DNA of 64,000 bases from Polytrichum commune (lineage: Eukaryota; Streptophyta; Polytrichopsida; Polytrichales; Polytrichaceae), in NCBI GenBank assembly GCA_950295325.1, contig OX485803.1, positions 54,759,554 to 54,823,553 on the forward strand, read 5' to 3'. The notes below the pieces were generated by a model that worked only from the letters and a program-made list of their open reading frames with translations, was not told the DNA's origin and did not search any database. Both the position numbers and the translations under genes were made by a program. Position 1 is the stretch's first letter, and each line of letters opens with the position of its first letter. Positions 49,126 through 61,309 of this stretch are shown one piece after another.

Positions 49126-49823
49126 TCAGGAAAGTGCTATAAAGAATTGCATTATCTCTGCTAATTGCCCAATCTCTTCCCAACTCTGCACGTTTTGGCT
49201 CTCTGCATGTTTTGGCTCTCTGGATGTGTTGTTCATGTCATCTCCTAAATTCGTGGCTATCACCAATCTATTGACATCCCACAGGTGACATGTATCACCT
49301 GATTCACCATGAATGTGTCTATTCATTTCCTGTGCAGATCCTACTCTTTCCGTGGAGTAATATTGTAGCTGTTGTACATAAGTCTAGATGGGCAGAGCAA
49401 CAATCTTGAATTAGATCGCACTTGACTTTCAAGAATTGCATAGGTGTAACGAGGTGATCTGCAGATGGAGACGATGTGTATGGATATAATGTTACAATGT
49501 GAACAATAGTATGAAGCATGCGAGGCAACTGTAGGTATCCACTTTCAAGGAATACAACCTCTAGCGACTCTGAGAATATGGAATCGGTGCTCCTGAAATG
49601 GTGTGTAGTCCAGATATCATGAGCGTGGGAAAGCATCCAAAAATTCACTAACCACAAAATACAAGACCTGTGAAAAAGTGTGGGATACCCGTGGGAACAA
49701 TTCAAATTGAATAAGTAACTTGTTGCTATTCAGCAGATCCAAAGTGTACATGAGGCAGTTTGACACGGAGATGCTAAGTCTAATAACGCTCAGAAGTTGA
49801 TCACATGTTCCACCGCCAGCCAA
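49126..49823 (-). pseudogene. Decayed minus-strand gene fragment, unit 1
   Basis: Three overlapping minus-strand frames with coding-like content: MAGGGTCDQLLSVIRLSISV... (49823-49617), then a frame containing GYLQLPRMLHTIVHIVTLYP (49705-49319), then MNRHIHGESGDTCHLWDVN... (49326-49126). Equivalent frames occur in units 2-4. Frame changes between the parts may be introns or decay. I do not recognise the family. The 3' part is homologous to the fragment at 32079-32300 beside RPS23. Confidence 0.4.
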
Positions 49824-50127
49824 GGCTACTGTAGAATCTCTAAAAACAACGTAATCTCATTTTTCATCACTTAAGTCTCCAAGCGAAAGAGTAGTTTCAG
49901 CCAGTTCTGTAACAAAGAAGGCCTCTGACATCTTAGTCCTCAAGAAATACTCTGGGAGTGGACAACCCATCAACCATCCTGGAGTATCGATTGAGCCACG
50001 AGCCTCAATTTGGCAGGAAACTTATCCAGTCACATAATCCCATAATTTGCATCCACCATAAGGCTGGGAATAATCAGAGCTATAAGCACACTCGACATTG
50101 CATTTGTTCTTTTGTTTTTCCTCAGTA

Positions 50128-50250
50128 GGGTTTCTGACTCCGACTTGCCGTTGGTTATGCGTGTAGCCGAGATTCTTCACTTGTTCCACTTTCCGTATGA
50201 CCTCACTGTCGCCTCCGCACATCAAACTCCCGAAAGAATGGTGCATTAAT
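50128..50250 (+). pseudogene. PurE fragment of AIR carboxylase, unit 1
   Basis: About 40 codons related to the second PurE domain: a SDSDLP stretch, a frame slip, then VAEILHLFHFPYDLTVASAHQTPERM and a stop. It lacks everything after the first active-site loop. The Arg of the SAHRTP motif is replaced by Gln, so it cannot be functional. Sequence from the 3' flank of the AIR carboxylase gene follows directly. Confidence 0.88.
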
Positions 50251-50559
50251 GGTAGGTTTAGTTTAAATCCTTTTTGGGTTCTTTGCGATTTTGATTAACT
50301 TTTGTAGGGTAGCCAAGGTAGAGACATAATACACATTCAGGTTTCAGAATTTCCCATACTACCAACCCGTGACCCATCGAATCGTTAGTGATCACAAGTT
50401 GGGACTGCATGCACTGCACTTTGTTTTCCCACGAGAATTGCCCACTAATCACCCAGGGTAGGTAACTGCATATTGAAGTGGATCACAGACACAATATCAT
50501 TGCGACCATGAAGATTGGCTGGCATGTTAGTGGAGAGATACTAAGAATCCCTCTGGACA

Positions 50560-51640
50560 ATTGAAAAGATTACCTGCAGTCTTGGTGGTGGAGTCTTGGT
50601 GGTAATTACACACTATATTCGTTAGTTTGAGACTTTCTCTTGTCTCAAATTAATATATGGACCACAACAACATGGTGGAATGTTTGGGTTGTCCTACCTA
50701 AATCATCTTGATATATGTTCTTAATTGGGTTCTTGATATGAACACCCGCTTCAAAATATTTGTATCTTATAAGATTCTACAATATATGTGTGATTTTATC
50801 CATGTTCTTATATTTATAACTGTTTCAAAATGCGGAAAAAGTCCCAAATTAACGAATACATTGATAATATGGTAAGTGCTTAAAGTGAAAGTTTTAGGAC
50901 CATCTACATTTGAACGTAGTGGACAGGCCTAGAATTAAGAGCAACTACAATAACTGTTCAATCACATCCTTGGAAGCATGGGGAATGTGCAAGTCCTTTA
51001 CAAGTTCCTAAACCTATGATGACCCTTGCCATGATTCTCATGAAGGATTTTGAAGTTCATGAACATGCATACAAATAGCCTAACTTGTGAAGAGTGCCAA
51101 TTCATTAATTCAATGTCAATGTTCTAATTTATTATACACAAAACTAGATTATTGCAAATATGTTGTGATTTAATGTAGATTGATACTTGTAGTCTTGGGG
51201 GATGGACTCTTCATACCATGTACAAAGCAACGTGAGTGTAGAAAGCGTTTAATTTTAGGCATTACCGTACATAATACATAAGGAAGAGGTATTGTTTCTC
51301 ATCAACGTGTACATTGAAAATGATTATTAAGATTTTTGAAGTAAAGGCATACATACAAAATGGGACCCTAAGGTTTAGAAAAGAAATGACAATATAATCC
51401 CTTAATGACTTGTATATTTAATAAAGGCATGTTCATTTCATGATTTGTATTTCGTGTATTTAGTGGGGGAATTTATCACATTAAATTGAAAGCCTAAGTA
51501 TGAATATACAAGTCTATTTCTAGCCTATCATTAGTACGTATACATTTTTTCCCTTTATTAAATTCTCTTATATTTGGTGCTTTATTTCATAGCCACCCAC
51601 ACACATCATTTACGTTTGCAATGAAGAGTCCACCCCCGGG
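50560..51640. other. AT-rich spacer of unit 1, no gene recognised
   Basis: Noncoding spacer shared with unit 3 (57800-58870), and with units 2 and 4 from a GGTAAGTGCTTAAA(A/G)TGA(A/G)AGTTTTAGG block onward. Confidence 0.6.
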
Positions 51641-51770
51641 CTTGTAGTATTGTTGTCCTCAAACATTTGTACAAATGCCTTTTCAATACATTGTCGAATT
51701 AGGGCTTGGTTGGCATAACTTGTCGTGCAAGTTTCCTTATGGTTCAGAAAGCAAAAGTAGAATTACGCCT

Positions 51771-51778
51771 TATAAATA
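51771..51778 (+). promoter_or_regulatory. TATA box of zinc-finger unit 2
   Basis: TATAAATA, 133 bases before the ATG at 51904. Confidence 0.65.
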
Positions 51779-51903
51779 AGGCAAATGGAAAGCAGTATTC
51801 ACCATTTTCTTTCTTCCGCTTGCAAGCAGGCCCGACTTCCTCTTGCAAGCACGTCCGCCTTCCTCTTGCAAGCTCCATCGTCCTCTTGTTGGCAACCATC
51901 ACC

Positions 51904-52206
51904 ATGGCTTCCGATCCCATGGACGTAGACTCCATTGGCGGTGTGCCCATCAAAGAATGTCACCAGGTCGGCCGCAAACATCCATCTCAAACCTCAAGGT
52001 TTGTGTCTCATTGTGACGAGGACAGGAAGGATGCAAAATATGTTGAGAGGCCCCAAGTAACTCTGCATACGAGCACCAACTCTCCAAGCTTTCGAAGGCC
52101 GCCTTCTTCGCGAATTACGGAAACATGCCGGTTTTGGTTGAGAGGGACATGCAACCGAGGTGCCCAGTGCCTCTTCCTACACGGCGGCGACTCCATGAAG
52201 GAGTAA
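51904..52206 (+). CDS. Small single CCCH zinc-finger protein, array unit 2 (100 aa)
   Basis: Same length and layout as unit 1, with all four zinc ligands kept (CRFWLRGTCNRGAQCLFLHG). Substitutions relative to unit 3 include IKECHQV for IKERHQV, VERPQV for VERLQV, and SSRITET for PSRIPET. The open frame continues upstream without a stop to about 51706, but the ACCATGG start is the one shared by all units and lies at the expected distance from the TATA box. Confidence 0.7.
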   Translation: MASDPMDVDSIGGVPIKECHQVGRKHPSQTSRFVSHCDEDRKDAKYVERPQVTLHTSTNSPSFRRPPSSRITETCRFWLRGTCNRGAQCLFLHGGDSMKE

Positions 52207-52609
52207 CTCAAAAATAAGTTGGGTTTCCGCCTACAAGACTTGGCAAACTCAAAGCCCCGAGGAAAACTCATCAAATGCTACAAATGATCTGTGCCGTGGA
52301 ACCACAATTATACAAGACTTGGCAAAATGAAAGCCCCGAGGAAAACTCAGCAAATGCTTTAAATGATCTGTGCCATGGAAGCACAATGATACAAGACTTG
52401 GCCAAATCAAAGCCGAGGCAAACTCAGCAAATGCTACAAATGATCTGTGCCATTGAAGCACAACGATCAACCTTGCAATTCCCAGTCCGGTCAAGCAAAG
52501 ACCGTGTACATATTGAATCCAACAAATTATTGAACTTGCACAACTTCGCGTTGTTCAATTTGAAACTGTCGCATTGGCTAGACTTATCAAAAGATAGCCG
52601 ATAGCAAGA

Positions 52610-53350
52610 CTACAAAATTGTAGTCGAACATTGTACATACATCACTGAAGCTGGTTTACCAGCAATCAGGAAAGTGCTATAAAGAATTGCATTATCTCTG
52701 CTAATTGCCCAATTTCTTCCCAACTCTGCATATTTTGGCTCTCTGCATGTGTTGTTCATGTCATCTCCTAAATTCGTGGCTATCACCAAACTATTGACAT
52801 CCCACGTACAGGTGACATGTATCACCTGATTCACCATGAATGTGTGTATTCATTTCCTGTGCAAATCCTACTCCTTCCGTTGAGTAACATTATAACTGTT
52901 GTACATAACTCTAGATGGGCAGAGTAACAATGTTGAATTAGATCACAGTTGACTTTGAAGAATTGCATAGGTGTAACGAGGTGATCTGGAGATGGAGACG
53001 ATGTGTATGGATAAAATGTTACAATGTTGACAATAGTATGAAGCATGCGAGGCAACTGTAGGTATTCACTTTGAAGGAATACAACGTCGAGCGACTCTAA
53101 GAATATGGAATCGGTGCTCCTGAAATGGTGTGTAGTCCAGCTATCATGAGCGTGGGAAAGCATGCAAAACTTCACTAACTACAAAATACAAGACCTGGGA
53201 AAAAGTGTGGGATACCCGTGGGAACAATTCAAATTGAATAAGTAACTTGTTGCTATTCAGCAGATCCAAAGTGTACATGAGGCAGTTTGACATGGAGATG
53301 CCAAGGCTAATAACGCTCAGAAGTTTATCACATATTCCACCGCCAGCCAA
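52610..53350 (-). pseudogene. Decayed minus-strand gene fragment, unit 2
   Basis: Equivalent of 49126-49823 with the same three frame segments (53350-53144, 53175-52831, 52837-52610). Here the first reads MAGGGICDKLLSVISLGISM. Confidence 0.4.
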
Positions 53351-53653
53351 GGCTACTGTAGAATCTCTAAAAACAACGTAATCTCATTTTTCATCACTTA
53401 AGTCTCGAAGCAAAGAGTAGTTTCAGCCAGTTCTGTTCCAAAGAAGGCCTCTGAGATCTTAGTCCTCAAGAAATACTCTGGGAGTGGATAACCCATCAAC
53501 CATCCTGGAGTGTCGATTGAGCCACGAGCCTCAATTTGACACGAAACTTATCCAGTCACATAATCCCATAATTTGCATCCACCATAAGGCTGGGAATAAT
53601 CAGAGCTACAAGCACACTCGACGTTGCATTTCTTCTTTTGTTTTTCCTCAGTA

Positions 53654-53776
53654 GGGGTTCTGACTCCGACTTGCCGTAAGTGATGCGTGCAGGCGAGATT
53701 CTTCAGTTGTTCCACTTTCCGTATGACCTCACTGTCACCTCCGCACATCAAACTCCCGAAAGAATGGTGCATTAAT
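53654..53776 (+). pseudogene. PurE fragment of AIR carboxylase, unit 2
   Basis: Like the unit 1 fragment but of the B type (GCAGGCGAGATTCTTCAGTTG). It is truncated after TPERM, with a frame slip after SDSDLP. Confidence 0.88.
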
Positions 53777-54084
53777 GGTAGGTTTAGTTTAAATCCTTTT
53801 TGGGCTCTTAGCGATTTTGGTTAACTTCTGTAGGACAGCCAAGGTAGAGACATAATACATATTCAGCTTTCAGAATTTCCCATACTACGAACCCGTCAGC
53901 CATCGAATCGTTAGTGATCACAAGTTCAGACTGCACTGCACTTTGTTATCCCATGGGAATTGCCCACTACTCACCCAGGGTAGGTAACTGCATATTGAAG
54001 TGGATCACAGACACAATATCATTGCAACCATGAAGATTGGCTGGCATGTTAGTGGAGAGATACTAAGAATCCCTCTGCACTTGA

Positions 54085-55370
54085 AAAGATTACCTGCAGT
54101 CTTGGTGGTTGTAGAAGGATTTAGGGTTTAGGGTTAAAGGTGCTATTTGATCATTTACTATGTTCACAATGGTCACTTTCATAATAAAATAATTATTCAT
54201 GTGAGCTCCAAAAATGACAAGGAAAATGACTACGGACTTGATTGGATTGGATTGGATTCGATAATCATCTAGTACTAGTCATGTGTTTCATATTTCAAGA
54301 GAAGTGGATCCAAAGCATTTATTTCGAGCCCACTTATTGTAAGGGAGAGCACAATCACATCAACACCCTACAATCTTGCTTAATCAGGTACGCTCTTATG
54401 TTCATTCTAAGTCATCTACCAATTAATATTTGAACCCTTATGGTTTTTGCATATGAAATTCAAATAATGCATACTTAATTAAGTTAAGATCCCTTCCACC
54501 TGCAAATAAGAAAACATTTAAAAGAAAGGAAAAGAAAGAAACTATTAATAGAGTTTTAGTACATATGGTAAGTGCTTAAAATGAGAGTTTTAGGGCCATC
54601 TACATTTGAACTTAGTTGATAGGCCTAGAATTAAGAGTAACTACAATAATTGTTAAATCACATCGTTGGAAGCATGGGGAATGTGCAAGTCCTCTACAAG
54701 TTCCTAAACCTATGACAAGCCTTGCACCGATTCTCATGAAGGATTTTGAAGTTCATGACCATGCATACAAATAGACTAACTTGTAAAGAGTGGCATTTCA
54801 TTAATTGCATGTCAATGTTGTAATTTATTATCCACAAAACTAGATTATTGTAAATATGTTGTAATTTAATGTAGATTGATACTTGTAGTCTTTGGGGATG
54901 CACTCTTCATATCATGTACAAAGTAACGTAAGTGCAGAAAGCGTTTAATTTGACGCATTACCGTACATAATATACATAACGACGAGGTATTGTTTTTCAT
55001 CAATGTGTACATTCAGAATGGCTATTAAGAACTTTGAAGTAAAGGTAGAAATACAAAACGGGGCCCTAAGGTATAGGAAAGAAATGATTATATAGTCCCC
55101 CAATCACTTGTATATTTAATTCACAAGTCATTCAATGATGTAATCAATGTTGTAATCATGTTCATTCAATGCTTTGTATCTTGTGTATTTACTGGGAGAA
55201 TTTATCATATGAAATTGAAAACCTAAATAAAAATACACAAGTCTATTTCTAACCTACCATTAGTACGTATACATTTTTTTTCCTTTATTAAATTCTTGTG
55301 TATTGGGTGCTATTTTTCATAGCCACCCACCCACGTCATTTACGTTTGCAATGAAGAGTCCACCCCTGGG
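54085..55370. other. B-type spacer of unit 2, no gene recognised
   Basis: Contains a GGATTTAGGGTTTAGGGTT stretch (54118) that resembles plant telomere repeats and also occurs in unit 4 (61349). Then comes sequence related to the dispersed family of the 34-39 kb region (CATGTGAGCTCCAAAAATGAC), followed by the common AT-rich spacer. Confidence 0.55.
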
Positions 55371-55501
55371 CTTGTAGTATTGTTGTCCTCAAACATATGT
55401 ACAAATGCCTTTTGAATACATTGTCGAATTAGGGCTTCGTTGGCATAACTTGTTGTGCAAGTTTCCTTATGGTTCAGAAAAGCAAAAGTAGAATTACGCT
55501 T

Positions 55502-55509
55502 TATAAATA
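55502..55509 (+). promoter_or_regulatory. TATA box of zinc-finger unit 3
   Basis: TATAAATA, 110 bases before the ATG at 55612. Confidence 0.65.
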
Positions 55510-55611
55510 AGGCAAATGGCAAGCAGTATTTACCATTTTCTTTCTTCCGCTTGGAAGCACGCCCGACTTCCTCTTGCAAGCTCCATCGTCCTCTTGTTGG
55601 CAACCATCACC

Positions 55612-55914
55612 ATGGCATCCGATCCCATGGACGTAGACTCCATTGGCGGTGTGCCCATCAAAGAACGTCACCAGGTCGGCCGCAAACATCCATCTCAAAC
55701 CTCAAGGTTTGTGTCTCATTGTGACGAGGACAGGAAGGATGCAAAATATGTTGAGAGGCTCCAAGTAACTCTGCATACGAGCACAAACTCTCCAAGCTTT
55801 CGAAGGCCGCCTCCTTCGCGAATTCCGGAAACATGCCGGTTTTGGTTGAGAGGGACATGCAACCGAGGTGCCCAGTGCCTCTTCCTACACGGCGGCGACT
55901 CCATGAAGGAATAA
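55612..55914 (+). CDS. Small single CCCH zinc-finger protein, array unit 3 (100 aa)
   Basis: Same length and finger as units 1, 2 and 4. It reads IKERHQVGRKHP...VERLQV...PPPSRIPET and seems closest to a consensus of the four. The stop codon is TAA at 55912. No feature suggests decay. Confidence 0.7.
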   Translation: MASDPMDVDSIGGVPIKERHQVGRKHPSQTSRFVSHCDEDRKDAKYVERLQVTLHTSTNSPSFRRPPPSRIPETCRFWLRGTCNRGAQCLFLHGGDSMKE

Positions 55915-56292
55915 CTCAAAAATAAGTTGGGTTTCCCCCTACAAGACTTGGCAAACTCAAAGCCCCGAGGAAAACTCAGCAAATGCTACAAATAATCTGT
56001 GCCATGGAACCACAATGATACAAGACTTGACAAAATCAAAGCCGAAGCAAATTCAGCAAATGCTACAAATGATCTGTGCCATTGAAGCACAATGATACAA
56101 GACTTGACCAAATCAAAGCCGAGGCAAACTCAGCAAATGCTACAAATGATCTGTGCCATTGAATCACAACGATCAACCTTGTAATTCCCAATCCGGTCAA
56201 GCAAAGACCGTGTACATATTGAATCAAACAAATTATTGAAGTTGCACAACTTCGCATTGTTCAATTTGAAACTGTCGCATTGGCTAGACTTA

Positions 56293-57053
56293 TCAAAAGA
56301 TAGCCGATAGCAAGACTACAAAATTGTAGTCGAACATTGTACATACATGCACTGAAGCTGGTTTACCAACAATCAGGAAAGTGCTATAAGGAATTGCATT
56401 ATCTCTGCTAATTGCCCAATTTCTTATCAACTCTGCATATTTTGGCTCTCTGCATGTGTTGTTCATGTCATCTCCTAAGTTCGTGGCTATCACCAATCTA
56501 TTGACATCCCACAGGTGACATGTATCACCTGATTCACCATGAATGTGTCTATTCATTTCCTGGGCAAATCCTACTCTTTCCGTGGAGTAATATTGTAGCT
56601 GTTGTGCATAAGACTAGATGGGCAGAGCAACAATGTTGAATTAGATCGCACTTGACTTTCAAGAATTGCATAGGTGTAACGAGGTGATCTGCAGATGGAG
56701 ACGATGTGTATGGATATAATGTTACAATGTGAACAATAGTATGAAGCATGCGAGGCAACTGTAGGTATCCACTTTCAAGGAATACAGCCTCGAGCGACTC
56801 TAAGAATATGGAATCGGTGCTCCTGAAATGGTGTGTAGTCCAGATATCATGAGCGTGGCAAAGCATCCAAAAATTCACTAACCACTAAATACAATACCTG
56901 GGAAAAAGTGTGGGATACCCGTGGGAACAATTCAAATTGAATAAGTAACTTGTTGCTATTCAGCAGATCCAAAGTGTACATGAGGCAGTTTGACACGGAG
57001 ATGCTAAGTCTAATAAAGCTCAGAAGCTGGTAACATGTTCCACCGCCAGCCAA
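56293..57053 (-). pseudogene. Decayed minus-strand gene fragment, unit 3
   Basis: Equivalent of 49126-49823 (frames 57053-56847, 56878-56549, 56556-56293). The last frame is longer here and ends FDYNFVVLLSAIF. Confidence 0.4.
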
Positions 57054-57360
57054 GGATACTGTAGAATCTCTTAAAACAACCGCGCAATCTCATTCTTCAT
57101 CAATTAAGTCTCCAAGCAAAAGAGTAGTTTCAGCGAGTTCTGTACCAAAGAAGGCCTCTGAGATCTTAGTCCTCAAGAAATACTCTGGGAGTGGACAACC
57201 CATCAACCATCCTGGAGTATCGATTGAGCCACGAGCCTCAATTTGGCAGGAAACTTATCCAGTCACATAATCCCATAATTTGCATCCACCATAAGGCTGG
57301 GAATAATCAGAGCTATAAGCACACTCGACGTTGCATTTGTTCTTTTGTTTTTCCTCAGTA

Positions 57361-57483
57361 GGGTTTCTGACTCCGACTTGCCGTTGGTTATGCGTGTAGC
57401 CGAGATTCTTCACTTGTTCCACTTTCCGTATGACCTCACTGTCGCCTCCGCACATCAAACTCCCGAAAGAATGGTGCATTAAT
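57361..57483 (+). pseudogene. PurE fragment of AIR carboxylase, unit 3
   Basis: Near-identical to the unit 1 (A-type) fragment, with the same frame slip, the SAHQTP change and truncation after TPERM. Confidence 0.88.
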
Positions 57484-57799
57484 GGTAGGTTTAGTTTAAA
57501 TCCTTTTTGGGTTCTTTGCGATTTTGATTAACTTTTGTAGGGTAGCCAAGGTAGAGACATAATACACATTCAGGTTTCAGAATTTCCCATACTACCAACC
57601 CGTGACCCATCGAATCGTTAGTGATCACAAGTTGGGACTGCATGCACTGCACTTTGTTTTCCCATGAGAATTGCCCACTAATCACCCAGGGTAGGTAACT
57701 GCATATTGAAGTGGATCACAGACACAATATCATTGCGACCATGAAGATTGGTTGGCATGTTAGTGGAGAGATACTAAGAATCCTTCTGGACTTGAAAAG

Positions 57800-58870
57800 A
57801 TTACCTGCAGTCTTGGTGGTGGAGTCTTGGTGGTAATTACACACTATATTCGTTCGTTTGAGACTTTCTCTTGTCTCAAATTAATATATGGCCCACAACA
57901 ACATAGTCTAATGTTTGGGTCGTCCTACCTAAATCATTTTGATATATGTTCTTAATTGGGTTCTTGATATGAACACCCGCTTCAAAGTATTTGCATCTTA
58001 TAAGATTCTACAATATATGTGTGATTTTATCCATGTTCTTATATTTGTGACTGTTTCAAAATGCCAAAAAAGTCCCAAATTAACGAATATATTGATAATA
58101 TGGTAAGTACTTGAAATGAGAGTTTTAGGACCATCTACATTTGAACGTAGTTCACAGGCCTAGAATTAAGAGCAACTACAATAACTGCTAAATCACATCA
58201 TTGGAAGCATGGGGAATGTGCAAATCCTTTAGAAGTTCCTAAAGCTATGATGACCCTTGCCATGATTCTCATGAAGGATTTTGAAGTTCATGAGCATGCA
58301 TACAAATAACCTAACTTGTAAAGAGTGCCAATTCATTAATTCAATGTCAATGTTCTAATTTATTATACACAAAACTAGATTATTGCAAATATGTTGCAAT
58401 TTAATGTAGATTGATACTTGTAGTCTTGGGGGATGGACTCTTCATACCATGTACAAAGCAACGTCAGTGTAGAAAGCGTTTAATTTTAGGTATTACCGTA
58501 CATAATATACATAAGGAAGAGGTATTGTTTCTCATCAACGTGTACATTTAAAATGATTACTAAGATTTTTGAAGTAAAGACATACATACAAAATGGGACC
58601 CTAAGGTTTAGGAAAGAAATGACAATATAATCCCTTAATGACTTGTATATGTAATAAAGGCATGTTTATTTCATGAATTGTATTTCGTGTATATGGTGGG
58701 AGAATTTATCAGATTAAATTGAAAATCTAAGCATGAATACACAAGTCTATTTCGAGCATACCATTAGTAAATAACATTTTTTTTCTTTTATTAAATTCTT
58801 GTGTATTGGGTGCTATTTTTCATAGCCACCCACCCACGTCATTTACGTTTGCAATGAAGAGTCCACCCCT
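57800..58870. other. AT-rich spacer of unit 3, no gene recognised
   Basis: Near-copy of the spacer of unit 1, including ACACTATATTCGTT(A/C)GTTTGAGAC. Confidence 0.6.
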
Positions 58871-59004
58871 GGGCTTGTAGTATTGTTGTCCTCAAACATA
58901 TGTACAAATGCCTTTTGAATACATTGTCGAATTAGGGCTTCGCTGGCATAACTTGTCGTGCAAGTTTCCTTATGGTTCACAAAAGAAAAAGTAGAATTAC
59001 GCTT

Positions 59005-59012
59005 TATAAATA
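59005..59012 (+). promoter_or_regulatory. TATA box of zinc-finger unit 4
   Basis: TATAAATA, 133 bases before the ATG at 59138. Confidence 0.65.
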
Positions 59013-59137
59013 AGGCAAATGGCAAGCAGTATTCACCATTTTCTTTCTTCCGCTTGCAAGCAGGCCCGACTTCCTCTTGCAAGCACGTCCAAGTTCCTCT
59101 TGCAAGCTCCATCGTCCTCTTGTTGGCAACCATCACC

Positions 59138-59440
59138 ATGGCTTCCGATCCCATGGACGTAGACTCCATTGGCGGCGTGCCCATCAAAGAACATCACCTG
59201 CCCGGCCGCAAACATCCATCTCAAACCTCAAGGTCTGTGTCTCATTGTGACGAGGACAGGAAGGATGCAAAATATGTTGAGAGGCCCCAAGTAACTCTGC
59301 ATACGAGCACCAACTCTCCAAGCTTTCGAAGGCCGCATCCTTCGCGAATTCCGGAAACATGCCGGTTTTGGTTGAGAGGGACATGCAACCGAGGTGCCCA
59401 GTGCCTCTTCCTACACGGCGGCGACTCCATGAAGGAGTAA
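59138..59440 (+). CDS. Small single CCCH zinc-finger protein, array unit 4 (100 aa)
   Basis: Same length and finger as the others. Differences include IKEHHLPGRKHP, SRSVSHCDED and RRPHPSRIPET. As in unit 2, the frame is open upstream of the shared ATG (to about 58958), which may be chance. Confidence 0.7.
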   Translation: MASDPMDVDSIGGVPIKEHHLPGRKHPSQTSRSVSHCDEDRKDAKYVERPQVTLHTSTNSPSFRRPHPSRIPETCRFWLRGTCNRGAQCLFLHGGDSMKE

Positions 59441-59820
59441 CTCAAAAATAAGTTGGGTTTCCGCCTACAAGACTTGGCAAACTCAAAGCCCCGAGGAAAA
59501 CTCAGCAAATGCTACAAATGATCTGTGCCATCAAAGCACAATTATACAAGACTTGGCAAACTCAAAGCCCCGAGGAAAACTTAGCAAATGCTACAAATGA
59601 TCTGTGCCATGGAAGCACAATGATACAAGACTTGACCAAATCAAAGCCGAGGCAAACTCAGCAAATGCTACAAATGATCTGTGCCATTGAAGCACAACGA
59701 TCAACCTTGTAATTCCCAGTCCGGTCAAGCAAAGACCGTGTACATATTCAATTCAACAAATTATTGAACTTGCACAACTTCGCGTTGTTCAATTTGAAAC
59801 TGTTGCATTGGCTAGACTTA

Positions 59821-60573
59821 TCAAAAGATAGCCGATAGCAAGACTACAAAATTGTAGTCGAACATTGTACATACATGCACTGAAGCTGGTTTACCAGCAA
59901 TTAGGAAAGTGCTATAAGGAATTGCATTATCTCTGCTAATTGCCCAATTTCTTCCCAACTCTGCATGTTTTGGCTCTCTGCATGTGTTGTTCATGTCATC
60001 TCCTAAATTCGTGGCTATCACCAAACTATTGACATCCCACAGGTGACATGTATCACCTGATTCACCATGAATGTGTCTATTCATTTCCTGTGCAAATCCT
60101 ACTCTTTCCGTGGAGTAATATTGTAGTTGTTGTGCATTAGTCTAGATGGGCAGAGCAACAATGTTGAATTAGATCACAGTTGACTTTGAAGAATTGCATA
60201 GGTGTAACGAGGTGATCTGCAGATGGAGACGATGTGTATGGATAAAATGTTACAATGTTGACAATAGTATGAAGCATGCGAGGCAACTGTATGTATCCAC
60301 TTTCAAGGAATACAACCTCGAGCGACTCTAAGAATATGGAATCGGTGTTCCTTTGTAGTCCAGATATCATGAGCGTGGGAAAGCATGCAAAACTTCACTA
60401 ACAACAAAATACAATACCTGGGAAAAAGTGTGGGATACCCGTGGGAACAATTCAAATTGAATAAGTAACTTGTTGCTATTCAGCAGATCCAAAGTGTACA
60501 TGAGGCAGTTTGACACGGAGATGCTAAGTCTAATAAGGCTCAGAAGTTGATAACATGTTCCACCGCCAGCCAA
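59821..60573 (-). pseudogene. Decayed minus-strand gene fragment, unit 4
   Basis: Equivalent of 49126-49823 (frames 60573-60367, 60370-60137, 60084-59821). The middle frame is shortened by a small deletion near 60354 (GGTGTTCCTTTGTAGTCC where the other units have about ten more bases). Confidence 0.4.
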
Positions 60574-60880
60574 GGCTACTGTAGAATCTCTAAAAACAAC
60601 CGCGCAATCTCATTTTTCATCAATTAAGTCTTGAAGCAAAAGCGTAGTTCAGCCAGTTCTGTACCAAAGAAGGCCTCTGAGATCTTAGTCCTCAGGAAAT
60701 ACTCTGGGAGTGGACAACCCATCAACCATCCTGGAGTATCGATTGAGCCACGAGCCTCAATTTGACAGGAAATTTATGCAGTCACATAATCCCATAATTT
60801 GCATCCACTATAAGGCTGGGAATAATCAGAGTTCTAAGCACACTCGATGTTGCATTTCTCCTTTTGCTTTCCCTCAGTAG

Positions 60881-61003
60881 GGGTTCTGACTCCGACTTGC
60901 CGTTGGTCATGCGTGCAGGTGAGATTCTTCAGTTGTTCCACTTTCCATATGACCTCACTGTCGCCTCCGCACATCAAACTCCCGAAAGAATGGTGTATTA
61001 ATG
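60881..61003 (+). pseudogene. PurE fragment of AIR carboxylase, unit 4
   Basis: B-type fragment, truncated after TPERM. The same SDSDLP slip and the SAHQTP substitution are present. Confidence 0.88.
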
Positions 61004-61309
61004 GTAGGTTTAGTTTAAATCCTCTTTGGGTTCTTAGCGATTTTGATTAACTTCTGTAGGACAGCCAAGGTAGAGACATAATACACATTAAGCTTTCAGT
61101 ATTTCACATTCTATCAACCCGTCAGTCATCCTATTGTTAGTGATCACAAGTTGGGATTGCACTGCACTTTGTTTTCCCATGAGTGCCCACTACTCACCCA
61201 GGGTAGGTAACTTCATATTGAAGTGGATCACAGACACAATTTCATTGCGGCCATGAAGATTGGCGGGCATGCTAGTGGAGAGATACTATGAATCCTTCTG
61301 GACGTCAAA

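Noticed and set aside
54118-54140. Interstitial telomere array
   Set aside because: Only two to three TTTAGGG units occur here and at 61349. That is a telo-box-scale motif, not a telomere remnant.
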